From Bailinhaonella thermotolerans (lineage in GTDB: Bacteria > Actinomycetota > Actinomycetes > Streptosporangiales > Streptosporangiaceae): a DNA stretch of 64,000 bases. How positions within the stretch are numbered: the stretch's first letter is position 1; the number at the start of each line of letters is the position of its first letter. The DNA lies in the NCBI RefSeq assembly GCF_003594875.1, contig NZ_QZEY01000001.1:496001-560000 (forward strand), read 5' to 3'. The notes under the pieces are model-generated. The model ran no database searches and was not told the origin of the DNA. It worked only from the letters and a program-made list of their open reading frames with translations. Below are positions 25,580 through 33,955 of this stretch, piece by piece. The translations under genes and the position numbers were made by a program.

Positions 25580-26485
25580 TCACAGGTAGCTGACGCCGGT
25601 CAGGTCCTCGGCCGCCGCCCAGAGCCGCTCGCCGACGGCCGGATCGGCCGCCTCCCGGCTGAGCCGGGCCTCGGTGACCGGCCCCCGCGTCTCCCAGAGT
25701 CTGGACGGCCCGAAGAACTGGCCGCCCCGCACACCGGGCTCGGTCGCGGCGCGCAACTGCGGCAGCGCGCCCTGCTCCACCGACTGAGTGGCCAGCAGGC
25801 CGAGCCGGGCGATCATCCGCCCGAGCCGGCCGCGGTGTTCCCAGGCGCGTGGAGTCAGGTTGGTGCGGGTGAGACCGGGGTGGGCCAGCGTGCTGACGAT
25901 CGGCGATCCGGCGGCGCGCAGGCGGCGGTCCAGTTCGACGCCGAAGATCGTGGCGGCGAGCTTGGACCGGCCGTAGGCGGGTGCGGCCCGGTAGCCACGT
26001 TCGAACATCAGGTCGTCGAAGTCGAGGTGCGCGTTCTTGTGGGTGATCGAGCTGAGACTGACCACCCGGGATCGCCTCGCCGCGGCCAGCCGGCCGAGCA
26101 GCAGGCCGGTCAGCGCGAAGTGGCCCAGCATGTTGGTGGCGAGCTGCAGCTCGAAACCGTCGGCGGAGGTGCGGCGCGGGCCGAGCAACGCCACGCCCGC
26201 GTTGTTGACCAGCAGGTCGATCACCGGGTGGTCGGCGGCCAGCTTCGCGGCGAACGCGTGCACCGATTCGAGGGAGGCCAGGTCCAGCTCGCGCACCTCG
26301 ACGTCGCCGCCGATCCGGCGGGCGGCCTCCTCGCCGGCGGCGGTGTCGCGGACGGCGAGCACGACACGGGCGCCCTTGCGGGCCAGCTCGGTCGCGGTGA
26401 TCAGGCCGAGGCCCGAGTTCGCACCGGTAACGACGGCGATCCGGCCGTGCTGGTCGGGGATGCGGTCGGCGGTCCATCCGGTCAT
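25580..26485 (-). CDS. Short-chain dehydrogenase/reductase
   Basis: A 301-aa classical SDR of the retinol-dehydrogenase/WWOX-like subgroup. The cofactor motif is TGANSGLG (residues about 20-27), then NNAG (LLVNNAGVALLG), catalytic Ser in VVSLSSITH and YxxxK in AYGRSKLA, followed by HPGLTRTNL. All catalytic residues are present. The ATG at 26485 has CAGGAG upstream. It is divergent from the XRE-type regulator at 26618, with an inverted repeat between them, so it is probably the regulator's target. Confidence 0.92.
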   Translation of the reverse strand: MTGWTADRIPDQHGRIAVVTGANSGLGLITATELARKGARVVLAVRDTAAGEEAARRIGGDVEVRELDLASLESVHAFAAKLAADHPVIDLLVNNAGVALLGPRRTSADGFELQLATNMLGHFALTGLLLGRLAAARRSRVVSLSSITHKNAHLDFDDLMFERGYRAAPAYGRSKLAATIFGVELDRRLRAAGSPIVSTLAHPGLTRTNLTPRAWEHRGRLGRMIARLGLLATQSVEQGALPQLRAATEPGVRGGQFFGPSRLWETRGPVTEARLSREAADPAVGERLWAAAEDLTGVSYL

Positions 26486-26565
26486 CTGCTGCTCCTGCGG
26501 GTGTCGGTACGGTAGGCCGACGACGCTAGGCGCGACGCGGTCCGCCTCGATCGTTCTCCGCTCCC

Positions 26566-26582
26566 TAGGACTGCGGGTCCTA
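26566..26582. promoter_or_regulatory. Inverted repeat between the SDR and XRE genes
   Basis: Perfect arms TAGGAC and GTCCTA with a 5-bp spacer, 36 bp upstream of the XRE start and 81 bp upstream of the SDR start. Candidate operator for the MmyB-type regulator. Confidence 0.6.
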
Positions 26583-26617
26583 CCTTGGGGGCCCAGCGGG
26601 GCTGGCACACTTGCGGC

Positions 26618-27502
26618 ATGACCAATCCGTACGCCCGGGAACTCGGAGATTTCCTGCGGGCCCGGCGCGGCAGGCTGCGCCCCCACGACGTCGGCCTGGA
26701 ACCGGGCGGCCGGCGCAAGGTCAGCGGGCTGCGGCGCGAGGAGCTGTCCTTGCTGGCCGGGCTGAGCACCGATTACTACCAGCGGATGGAGCAGGGCCGG
26801 GAGGTGCGCCCGTCCGACGATGTCCTGGACGCGCTCGCCGGGGCCCTCGGCCTCGACCACGAGGAACGCCGCCACCTGTTCGCCCTGGCCCACGCCGCCC
26901 GCCGGCCGAGGCCGGCTCGGGTGGACCGGGGCCCGGAAACAGTGCCGGACAGCACCCGGCGGCTGCTGCGGGTGATGGACACCCCGGCGGTCGTGCTCGG
27001 CCGGCATCTCGACCTGCTCGCCTGGAACCCGATGGCGGAGGCGCTGCTCGGCTCCCCGGACGCGTACCCGCCCGACCGGCTCAACATGCTCCTGCTGATG
27101 TTCGACGACACGCTGACCGGCGAGCGGAGCTGCCCGGACTGGGAGCGGCAGGCCCTGGACTTCATCGGCATGATGCGCGCCGCCGTCGGCGCCGACCCCA
27201 CCCATCCGCGCGCCACCGCGGTCGTCGGTGAGCTGAGCATCCGCAGCGCGGAGTTCCGCCGGCTGTGGGCCCGGCACGACGTACGCGCGTCGGTCAGCGG
27301 CACCAAGACCTTCCGGGTCCCCGAGGTCGGCGACATCGTCCTGGACTGGGACACCTATCCGCTGCCCGGCGACCCCGGGCCGGTCATGCTGGTCTACACC
27401 GCCGAGCCGGACAGCGCCGACGCGGACCGGCTGCGGCTTCTGGCGTCAATGCGCGCGACCCGCTCCGCGCTCACCGACAGGCACCGGCGCCTCGCCCGCT
27501 GA
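26618..27502 (+). CDS. XRE family regulator with MmyB-like domain
   Basis: 294 aa. The N-terminal helix-turn-helix (residues 3-80: ELGDFLRARRGRLRP, then VSGLRREELSLLAGLSTDYYQRMEQGR) carries the very conserved GLRREE...YYxRxEQGR signature. The C-terminal ligand domain (MmyB_LBD, about 105-280) has LDLLAWNPMAEALLG. These regulators may sense fatty-acid-like ligands (family knowledge) and often sit divergently from an SDR, as here. The start at 26618 has little ribosome-site signal; translation from a short or absent leader is possible. Confidence 0.92.
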   Translation: MTNPYARELGDFLRARRGRLRPHDVGLEPGGRRKVSGLRREELSLLAGLSTDYYQRMEQGREVRPSDDVLDALAGALGLDHEERRHLFALAHAARRPRPARVDRGPETVPDSTRRLLRVMDTPAVVLGRHLDLLAWNPMAEALLGSPDAYPPDRLNMLLLMFDDTLTGERSCPDWERQALDFIGMMRAAVGADPTHPRATAVVGELSIRSAEFRRLWARHDVRASVSGTKTFRVPEVGDIVLDWDTYPLPGDPGPVMLVYTAEPDSADADRLRLLASMRATRSALTDRHRRLAR

Positions 27503-27709
27503 CCCTTCTCGTGGGCCGCCCTTGGGCGCCCGGATACGCGAGCCGCCGACCACCGCCTTGACCGCTCCACAGCTTGCCCACCGTGTACGGCTCGGCCGGC
27601 CGCGCCCGGCGCGGCTTGCCCCACACCCCGGACGCGGCCGGCGCAGCTTGCCCCAGGCTCCGGCCGCGTGCCGGTCCCTCAGCCGCCGTGGCCGGTGCAG
27701 GGGCCCGGT

Positions 27710-28392
27710 TCAGCTCGTGCGGAGTGTGAGTTTGCGGACGTCGGGGTGGGCCAGGGGCGCGGTCGCGGCGGCGAGGATGCCGAGCCCGCACACCAGGAGC
27801 GTGCCGCGGAGCCCCAGGGCGGCGACGGCGGGGCCGACGAGGAGGTAGGCGAGGGGGGCCAGGGCGATCTCGCCGAGGTTGACCCAGGCGGCCACCCGGC
27901 CCTGCTGGGATTCGGGGATGTGCCGCTGGACCAGGCTCCGCCAGGTGACCGCCGCGACCGCCAGCCCGGCGGCGGCCGGCACCACGGCCGCGGCGATCAC
28001 CGGCAGGGGCGCGCCCGCGGCCATCGCCAGGCCGGGCAGGGCCATCGGCACGATCCCCAGGCGGCCTCCGCGGCGACGAGCAGCCCGACGACGATCTGCA
28101 CGACCACGATCACCCGCACGCGCGGCAGCCGGTCGGCGACCGTTCCGCTGAAGGGGAGCATGACGATGCCGGCCAGCATCTGGCCCATGAACGTCATCGC
28201 GATCCCCGCCGCGCCGCCGCCGGACTGCAGTACGGCGAAGGCGACCGCGCCGGTGGCCATCGCCGTACCCGTGGAATTGATCTGGTTGGCGGCCAGATAC
28301 CGGGCGAAGCGGGGGTTGCCGCGCACCGGGGCGGCCATCCTCGCGATCCGCGGACCAAGGCCCGAGCCGGCGACTGCCCCGTCCACGGTCAC
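27710..28392 (-). pseudogene. MFS transporter with large internal deletion and frameshift
   Basis: The GTG at 28392 (GGAGG nine bases upstream) starts a normal MFS N-terminus: FARYLAANQINSTGTAMATG, then MLPFSGTVADRLPRVRV. After about 111 codons, at 28057, homology jumps to the C-terminal quarter in another frame: GIVPMALPGLAMAAG ... VQRHIPESQQGRVAAWVNLG ... HPDVRKLTL. Together these make about 226 residues against about 400 expected, so roughly 180 are missing, and the deletion junction also breaks the frame. Not functional. It lies between the XRE regulator and the siderophore-interacting protein. Confidence 0.78.
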
Positions 28393-28532
28393 GCGACGTT
28401 TCCTCCCAGCCGCCCCAGGACTGTGAGGAGTGTTCCCGCCCCGGCGCGCCCCGACCCTCCCCGCTCCGGACACTTCCGTGACGCCGTCCGGAGACCGCCA
28501 TCCGCGAAGGCCGGGCGCGGTCCCCCTGGCTG

Positions 28533-29276
28533 TCAGTGCAGGCCCCGTTTGCCCGGGGTCCAGAACGGCTTGGTCTTGATCGAGGCGCGCGGCCAGTTGC
28601 GCTCGCGCACCAGGAAGTCGCGTACGAGCCGGCAGGTCCTGGCCTCCCCGGCCACGTAGGCGGCTCCGGCGTTGCCGGGCAGGTCGAGTTCGGCCACGGC
28701 CGCGAGCAGCACCGGGGAGGCGAAGGCGGGGGCGCCGTGCCGGTGGACGCGGCGCAGCGGCGGCGTCCCGGGCAGGGGCAGGTCGTGCTCGGGAGTCTCG
28801 CCCTCCAGGACGCCGTGCACCTCGGCCGAGGCTCCCAGTCCTCTGATCATCGGCCCGAAGGCGACGCCGGCGGTCTCCTCTCCGATGAACACGTGGAAGT
28901 CGGCCTCGCGGGTGAAGAAGTCGCCTTGCGGCCACCAGAAGGTCACCCGGTCACCCGGCCGTGCCGCCCGTGCCCACCGCAGTCCGATGCCGTCGCCCGG
29001 ATACAGGTGGACGCGCAGTTCGATCGCCCTTCGGCCGGCGTCGAGGTCCCAGATCGTGTAGGTGCGCAGCGTGTCCGCCGGGCGCAGGATGCCCGCCGCC
29101 GACAGCGGGTCCTTCAGCTGGATCCTGACGTGCTGGCCGGGGGTGTAGGGGAAGGCGATCGGCTGGTCGGTCTCCAGCCGGATCCGGCGTATGGCGGGGG
29201 TGACCTGCTCGGCCACGGTGATGGCCGCCTCCATGGCGTACTTGCCGAACAACCGGTCACGCATCGTGCGGGACAT
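28533..29276 (-). CDS. Siderophore-interacting protein (FAD/NAD(P)H ferric reductase)
   Basis: About 247 aa of the SIP/ViuB family. The N-terminal FAD-binding beta barrel has the RxYT motif (LRTYTIWD) and VHLYPGDGIGLRWARAARPGD; the C-terminal half is the NAD(P)H-binding domain, ending in WPRASIKTKPFWTPGK, the usual SIP tail. It would release iron from ferric siderophores in the cytoplasm. The ATG at 29276 follows GAGGAG and sits one base past the TGA of a 33-codon micro-ORF, so the two are translationally linked. It is divergent from the TetR gene at 29479. No siderophore transporter is adjacent. Confidence 0.88.
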   Translation of the reverse strand: MSRTMRDRLFGKYAMEAAITVAEQVTPAIRRIRLETDQPIAFPYTPGQHVRIQLKDPLSAAGILRPADTLRTYTIWDLDAGRRAIELRVHLYPGDGIGLRWARAARPGDRVTFWWPQGDFFTREADFHVFIGEETAGVAFGPMIRGLGASAEVHGVLEGETPEHDLPLPGTPPLRRVHRHGAPAFASPVLLAAVAELDLPGNAGAAYVAGEARTCRLVRDFLVRERNWPRASIKTKPFWTPGKRGLH

Positions 29277-29277
29277 G

Positions 29278-29379
29278 TCAGGACTCCTCGCGCTGCCGTA
29301 CGTGAGCGGATCTGGACATCCGCCACCAGACGGCGGCGACCGGCGCCACCGCGAGAAGGAACCGCCGCATGGGCTCCAT
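29278..29379 (-). CDS. 33-aa micro-ORF upstream of the siderophore-interacting protein
   Basis: The ATG at 29379 has a good ribosome site (AAGGAG, five bases away). The peptide starts MEPMRRFLLAVAPVAAVWWR: two Arg, then a 14-residue hydrophobic stretch, then a charged tail ending EES. The stop TGA is followed after one base by the ATG of the reductase gene. It could be a small membrane peptide or a leader that couples translation. No homology is recognised; the reading frame and spacing are the only evidence. Confidence 0.5.
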   Translation of the reverse strand: MEPMRRFLLAVAPVAAVWWRMSRSAHVRQREES

Positions 29380-29389
29380 ACCTGCTCCT

Positions 29390-29400
29390 TAGAGGCTCTA
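29390..29400. promoter_or_regulatory. Inverted repeat in the SIP/TetR divergent gap
   Basis: TAGAG-G-CTCTA, with a further half-site (TTAGAG) about 17 bp on. It sits just upstream of the micro-ORF ribosome site in an AT-rich 100-bp gap. Candidate TetR operator; short, so only tentative. Confidence 0.4.
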
Positions 29401-29478
29401 GATTGCTTAGAGTCATTAAGGAAACATAGAAGCACTAGGATGTCAACGGCGGCGACGGAGCGACACGAAGGGGTGAGG

Positions 29479-30195
29479 ATGTCCGCCCACACCAGCAGGC
29501 GGGAACGGCTGCGCCAGGCCACCCTGGAGGAGATCCACGCGGCCGCGCGCAAGCTCCTGGTCGAGCGGGGATCGGCGGCGGTGACCATCAACGCCGTCGC
29601 CCGGCAGGTCGGCATGAGCGGCCCGGCCCTGTACCACTACTACGCCGGCCACGACGAACTGGTCGGCGCGGTGACCGCGGACTTCTTCCGCGAGCTGGCC
29701 GCCGTCATGGAGCAGGCCCGTGACGTCCGCGCCGACGCGCCGATCGGGGACCGCATCCTGGCCGTCTGCCGGGCCATGCGCGCCTGGGCCACCACCCATC
29801 CCGCCGAGTTCGGCTGGATCTTCGCCAGTCCCATCGCCCCGCCGAACCGGCGCCCGGAGTCGGTGCGTCACCAGGCCGCCGTGCGTTTCGAGCGGGTCCT
29901 GCTCGACCTGATGATCGAGCTGTGGCGGACACGGCCGTTCCCGGTGCCCGACCCGGACGGCCTGCCGGCCTCCCTGCGCGAGCAGGTGACCGCCTACTCC
30001 GCCGCCATCGGCGGGCGGCTGCCGCCCGAGGCCGCCCACGTCTTCCTGTCGTGCTGGATCAGGCTGTACGGCCTGCTGTGCATGGAGGTCCTGCACCAGC
30101 TGGACTTCGCCTACACCGACCTGGAGCCCGTCTTCGAGGAGTGCCTGCGCGAGCTGGCGGTCACCGTGGGCATCGACTACCACGCGGCGGCATGA
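29479..30195 (+). CDS. TetR family transcriptional regulator
   Basis: 238 aa from the ATG at 29479, chosen for its strong ribosome site (AAGGGGTGAGG). The N-terminal HTH runs over residues 8-60: ATLEEIHAAARKLLVERGSAAVTINAVARQVGMSGPALYHYYAGHDELVGAV. The C-terminal TetR_C domain includes HPAEFGWIFASPI and LSCWIRLYGLLCMEVLHQL, as in the TetR_C_13/33-like group. It is divergent from the micro-ORF/siderophore-reductase pair and probably represses it. Its 3' end is convergent with folA, 19 bp apart. Confidence 0.92.
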   Translation: MSAHTSRRERLRQATLEEIHAAARKLLVERGSAAVTINAVARQVGMSGPALYHYYAGHDELVGAVTADFFRELAAVMEQARDVRADAPIGDRILAVCRAMRAWATTHPAEFGWIFASPIAPPNRRPESVRHQAAVRFERVLLDLMIELWRTRPFPVPDPDGLPASLREQVTAYSAAIGGRLPPEAAHVFLSCWIRLYGLLCMEVLHQLDFAYTDLEPVFEECLRELAVTVGIDYHAAA

Positions 30196-30214
30196 GCCCG
30201 CTCGGCCGCCTTCC

Positions 30215-30673
30215 TCAGCCCCAGGTCAGGAAGCGGTAGTGCAGCCCGGTCGAGGACTCCTGCCACGGCCCGGCGGAGTCCGGCGGGCGTCCCACGTCCG
30301 GCGCGAGCGTGTCCCCTTCGAAGGTCTCCCGGATCTCGGTGACCACGATGCGGTCCGCGAGGGGCAGTGCCGCCCGGTACACGGCCGCGCCGCCGATCAC
30401 CCACACGTCCCCGGACGCCGCGGCGAGCGCCCGCCGCAGGTCGGGGAACGTCTCCACGCCCTCCTGCGGAGTGCGGGACAGCACGAGGTTGCGTCGGCCC
30501 GGCAGCGGCCGGAACCGCGGCGGCAGCGACTCCCACGTGCGGCGCCCCATGAGCACGGTCGCGCCCGAGGTCAGGGAGCGGAAGTGCGTCAGGTCCTCCG
30601 GCAGGTGCCACGGCAGCGTGCCGTCGCGGCCGATGACGCCGTTCGCCGACTGCGCCCAGACCAGCCCGATCAC
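30215..30673 (-). CDS. folA: Dihydrofolate reductase
   Basis: 152 aa. Converts dihydrofolate to tetrahydrofolate with NADPH, completing the cycle opened by thymidylate synthase. Motifs: [28 protein letters not shown] (catalytic Asp in LPEDL), [13 protein letters not shown] and [12 protein letters not shown] (NADPH site), in the usual order and length. The start codon overlaps the thyA stop (ATGA), so the two genes are translationally coupled. Probably an essential housekeeping gene, which anchors this stretch as chromosomal. Confidence 0.96.
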   Translation of the reverse strand: MIGLVWAQSANGVIGRDGTLPWHLPEDLTHFRSLTSGATVLMGRRTWESLPPRFRPLPGRRNLVLSRTPQEGVETFPDLRRALAAASGDVWVIGGAAVYRAALPLADRIVVTEIRETFEGDTLAPDVGRPPDSAGPWQESSTGLHYRFLTWG

Positions 30674-31467
30674 ACCGCCACCGGCGCCTTGATGGCGGGG
30701 TGCGGGTCGTAGCCGTCGAGCACGATGTGCTCGTAGGTGTAGTCGAACAGGCTGTCGGCCGGCTTCAGGCTCAGCGTGGGGAACGGCCGGGGCTCGCGCG
30801 CGAGTTGCGTGCGGACCTGCTCCTCGTGGTTGTCGTAGATGTGACAGTCGCCCCCGGTCCAGACGAAGTCACCGACGCCGAGGCCCACCTGATCGGCGAT
30901 CATGTGCGTCAGCAGGGCGTAGCTCGCGATGTTGAACGGCACGCCGAGGAACAGGTCCGCGCTCCGCTGGTAGAGCTGGCAGGACAGCCTGCCGTCGGCG
31001 ACGTAGAACTGGAAGAACGCGTGGCAGGGCGGCAGCGCCATGCGCGGGATGTCGGCGACGTTCCACGCGGACACGATGATCCGCCGGGAGTCGGGGTTCT
31101 CGCGCAGGGTGCGCAGCACCTCGCTGATCTGGTCGACATGCCCGCCGTCCGGGGTCGGCCAGGACCGCCACTGCACGCCGTACACCGGGCCGAGATCGCC
31201 GTCGGGCGCCGCCCACTCGTCCCAGATCGTGACGCCGTTGTCCCGGAGCCACGTGACGTTCCCATCGCCGCGCAGGAACCACAGCAGCTCGTAGGCGACC
31301 GAGCGGAAGTGGACCTTCTTGGTCGTGATCAGCGGGAAGCCGTCGGACAGCCGGTAGCGCAACTGGTGACCGAAGATCGACCGCGTACCGGTGCCGGTGC
31401 GGTCCTCCTTACGGGTGCCCGTGTCGAGCACGTGGCGGAGCAGGTCTTCGTACTGCGTGTCCGGCAT
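30670..31467 (-). CDS. thyA: Thymidylate synthase
   Basis: 265 aa, the standard ThyA length. Methylates dUMP to dTMP using methylene-tetrahydrofolate. The catalytic Cys is in [14 protein letters not shown]; other invariant segments are [26 protein letters not shown]-like [32 protein letters not shown] and GDCHIYDNH. The ATG at 31467 is preferred to an in-frame TTG six codons upstream; no strong ribosome site is seen. It forms a two-gene operon with folA through a 4-bp stop/start overlap. Confidence 0.97.
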   Translation of the reverse strand: MPDTQYEDLLRHVLDTGTRKEDRTGTGTRSIFGHQLRYRLSDGFPLITTKKVHFRSVAYELLWFLRGDGNVTWLRDNGVTIWDEWAAPDGDLGPVYGVQWRSWPTPDGGHVDQISEVLRTLRENPDSRRIIVSAWNVADIPRMALPPCHAFFQFYVADGRLSCQLYQRSADLFLGVPFNIASYALLTHMIADQVGLGVGDFVWTGGDCHIYDNHEEQVRTQLAREPRPFPTLSLKPADSLFDYTYEHIVLDGYDPHPAIKAPVAV

Positions 31468-31617
31468 GCCCGTAAGCCTAGCCAAGGGCCCCGCGAGGCT
31501 GGACCACCCCGGCCCGGAGTTCGCGGCCCGTCAGGTCCTGGGCGCCGCGGCCGGCCGGTCTTCGCGTTCGGTCCCGGCGGTGCCGGTGATCGGATCGTCT
31601 CGGTACTGTGACTTCGC

Positions 31618-32514
31618 ATGACCGAGATCGAGATCACCGCGGACCTGGTCCGCGAGCTGCTGCGGGAGCGGCATCCAGACCTCGCTGGGCTGCCCATCCG
31701 CGAGGTGCCGGGCGGCTGGGGCAACCGGATGTGGCGTCTCGGGGACGGGTTGGCGGTGCGCATGCAGCGCATGGACCCCACACCGGAGCTCCAGATGAAG
31801 GAACGGCGGTGGCTGCCTGTGCTGGCTCCGCGCCTGCCGCTCCCGGTGCCCACCCCGGTGCGGTCCGGCGAACCGTCCGAGCGCTTCCCCAAGCACTGGA
31901 CCGTGATGACGTGGGTTCCCGGCGAGCCGCTGGACGAGTCCTCGATCAGCCGCGGCGACCACGCGGCCGACACGCTGGCGGGCTTCCTCAGGGCGCTGCA
32001 CGTGGAGGCGCCCGCCGACGCCCCGGCCGGTGCGCCCATCGGCTCTCACCCCAGGGGGTGCACGGACGGCTTCGAGCGGTTCCTGCAGGCCATCGACCCC
32101 GCCGCCATCGGCGACGTCCACGCCGTCCGGGCCGTCTGGGCCGACGCCGTCGCGGCCCCCGAGTGGGAGGGCCCGCCGGTGTGGCTGCACGGCGACCTCC
32201 ATCCCGCGAACGTCGTCGTCTCGGGCGGCACGCTCTCGGGCGTGATCGATTTCGGCACCCTGTGCGCCGGCGACCCCGCCTGGGACCTCGCCGCCGCGTG
32301 GGTGCTGCTCCCCGCGGGCGCGGCCGCACGGTTCTTCGAGACGTACGCGCGCGCGGACGAGGCGACGATCACGCGCGCCCGGGGCCTGGCGGTCATGAAG
32401 AGCCTCTTCCTGATGCTCATGGGACAGAACGGGGACCGGGGCCTCCCCGGCGGAAAGCCCCACTGGGGGCCCGCGGGCCGGTCAGCCCTCGACCGCGCCC
32501 TGAAGGGCCTCTGA
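31618..32514 (+). CDS. Aminoglycoside phosphotransferase family protein
   Basis: 298 aa of the APH/choline-kinase superfamily. The catalytic loop is WLHGDLHPANVV (Asp and Asn) and the metal site VIDFGTLCAGDPAWDLA. The N-lobe shows VPGGWGNRMWRLGDGLAVRMQR, where the Lys equivalent is replaced by Arg. The motifs are those of functional kinases, but the substrate may be an aminoglycoside, another antibiotic or a metabolite. No ribosome site precedes the ATG; a -10-like TACTGT ends nine bases before it, so the transcript may be leaderless. It converges on a VOC protein. Confidence 0.87.
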   Translation: MTEIEITADLVRELLRERHPDLAGLPIREVPGGWGNRMWRLGDGLAVRMQRMDPTPELQMKERRWLPVLAPRLPLPVPTPVRSGEPSERFPKHWTVMTWVPGEPLDESSISRGDHAADTLAGFLRALHVEAPADAPAGAPIGSHPRGCTDGFERFLQAIDPAAIGDVHAVRAVWADAVAAPEWEGPPVWLHGDLHPANVVVSGGTLSGVIDFGTLCAGDPAWDLAAAWVLLPAGAAARFFETYARADEATITRARGLAVMKSLFLMLMGQNGDRGLPGGKPHWGPAGRSALDRALKGL

Positions 32515-32567
32515 CGCACGCTCCTTCGAGGTTCCCACCGGGTGCGGGTCGGCCGAGAGCGGGATTC

Positions 32568-32990
32568 TCAGGACTGGGCTGTCCTGTCGGTGGCGACGAG
32601 TTCGACCTCGAACCCGTCCCTGTCCTCCAGGTAGGCGGCGTAATGCCGATCGCCTCCGGCGTACGGATGGCGGTCGGGGAACATCAGCGTCCAGCCGTAC
32701 GCGGGGGCCCGCTCGGTCAGAGCATCGACCAGGGCGCGGCTCTCCACGTGGAAGGCCAGGTGGTTCAGGCCAGGGCGGCGACGGTCGTGCCGGTCGGCGC
32801 TGAGCGCGGGCGACTGCTCCAGGACCAGGTAGGTGACGCCCAGCCTCCAACTGCGCCCCCGGCTCCAGTCCTGGAAGAGGGTGTACCCCAGCGCCTCCAG
32901 CAGCCACTGCCAGCTGATCACCGCGCGCTGCAGGTCAGGCACCCAGATCTCGACGTGGTGCAGCGTCCCGGTGGTGGCCTTGCCGCTCAT
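32568..32990 (-). CDS. VOC family (glyoxalase/dioxygenase superfamily) protein
   Basis: 140 aa with the paired beta-alpha-beta-beta-beta modules of the vicinal-oxygen-chelate fold. LHHVEIWVPDLQRAVISWQWLLEALGY starts module 1; LNHLAFHVESRALVDALTERA and YAAYLEDRDGFEVELV form module 2. The putative metal ligands are His in HHVEIW, His in NHLAFHV and Glu in FEVELV. Members range from glyoxalases to antibiotic-binding proteins; the reaction is not assignable here. It lies convergent with the APH gene and upstream of the decayed araC. Confidence 0.85.
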   Translation of the reverse strand: MSGKATTGTLHHVEIWVPDLQRAVISWQWLLEALGYTLFQDWSRGRSWRLGVTYLVLEQSPALSADRHDRRRPGLNHLAFHVESRALVDALTERAPAYGWTLMFPDRHPYAGGDRHYAAYLEDRDGFEVELVATDRTAQS

Positions 32991-33110
32991 GCCGTGCTCC
33001 CTTCCGCACCTCCGGCGAGGTGGCGTTGACGAAGATGGCGCCGGGTTCCTCGTCGGATCACCGGCAGGTCGGCCCTCCCGCGAATGGGGGCGCGGGGTTC
33101 TTGGGCCGCC

Positions 33111-33720
33111 TCACCCGGTCCCCGGCCCCTCGCCCGGCGCGACGCCGTCCAGGTCCACGGCTATGCGTTGCTCGCGTTGGCGGAAGGCTCGCGGGGACAC
33201 GCCGGTGCGGCGGGTGAAGAGGCGGGAGAAGTAGGCCGCGTCCTCGTAGCCCACCCCGCGGGCCACGGCCGCGACGGTCAGGTCGGTCTCGGCCAGCAGG
33301 TCCTTGGCCCGGCTCGGCCGTACGCCCAGGATGTAGTCCTGCGGGGAGACACCGGTCGCCCCGCGCACGATCGCGCGCAGCGCCGGCAGGCTGACGCCGA
33401 GCCTCCTGGCCTGCTCGGTGAGCGGCGTCCGGCTGCAAGCGTCCTTCTCCAGGCGGGCGAGCAGGGGGTGGCGCGGCCCCCCGTCGCGGCCGGTGAGGAT
33501 CAGCTCGTGCAGGACGGCGGCCAGAACGGCGTCCGCGCCCCGCGGGCTCTCCCTCCAGGGTGCGCCGCATCCTGTTGAAGATCTGCACCATGCGCCGGGC
33601 CGCGATCGGATCGAGGGACGTGACCGGCGTCGCCCGGCTGATCCAGCCGAGTTCCAGGTAGACCTTCGCCGCCTCACCCTCGAACAGGGTCCACCATTCC
33701 TCCCACCCCCCGGGCGGCAT
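33111..33720 (-). pseudogene. AraC family regulator, truncated and frameshifted
   Basis: From 33720 one frame reads PPGGWEEWWTLFEGEAAKVYLELGW, the end of an AraC-type sensor domain, up to LEGE at 33547. From about 33548 the next frame continues SPRGADAVLAAVLHELILTG and the complete two-helix AraC domain (LGVSLPALRAIVRGATGVSPQDYI and VARGVGYEDAAYFSRLFTRRTGVSPRAF). A single frameshift in a C/G-rich patch therefore splits the gene. The first 70-90 residues of the sensor are not found upstream, so the 5' end is also lost. The 235 bp up to 33955 keep coding-like codon bias but I recognise nothing there. Confidence 0.72.
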
Positions 33721-33955
33721 CGCCCCCGGCGGCCCGATCGACAGGGCCGCCCTGCGACACGTGCTCTTCCGCGATGTCGTCCCCGGCGCCGCCTACCACG
33801 ACTTCTGCACCCAGCCGGCGATCGCCCGCTCGGCGGCTGCCCGCCGACCGCGGCGGGCTGACGTACCTGGAACTCAGCCACCACTCCGTCCATCACGGCG
33901 GACCTGCCGGAGCGGTCCACCTGCCCCGCCGGAGCGGCGCCTGGGTGAAGGGGGC

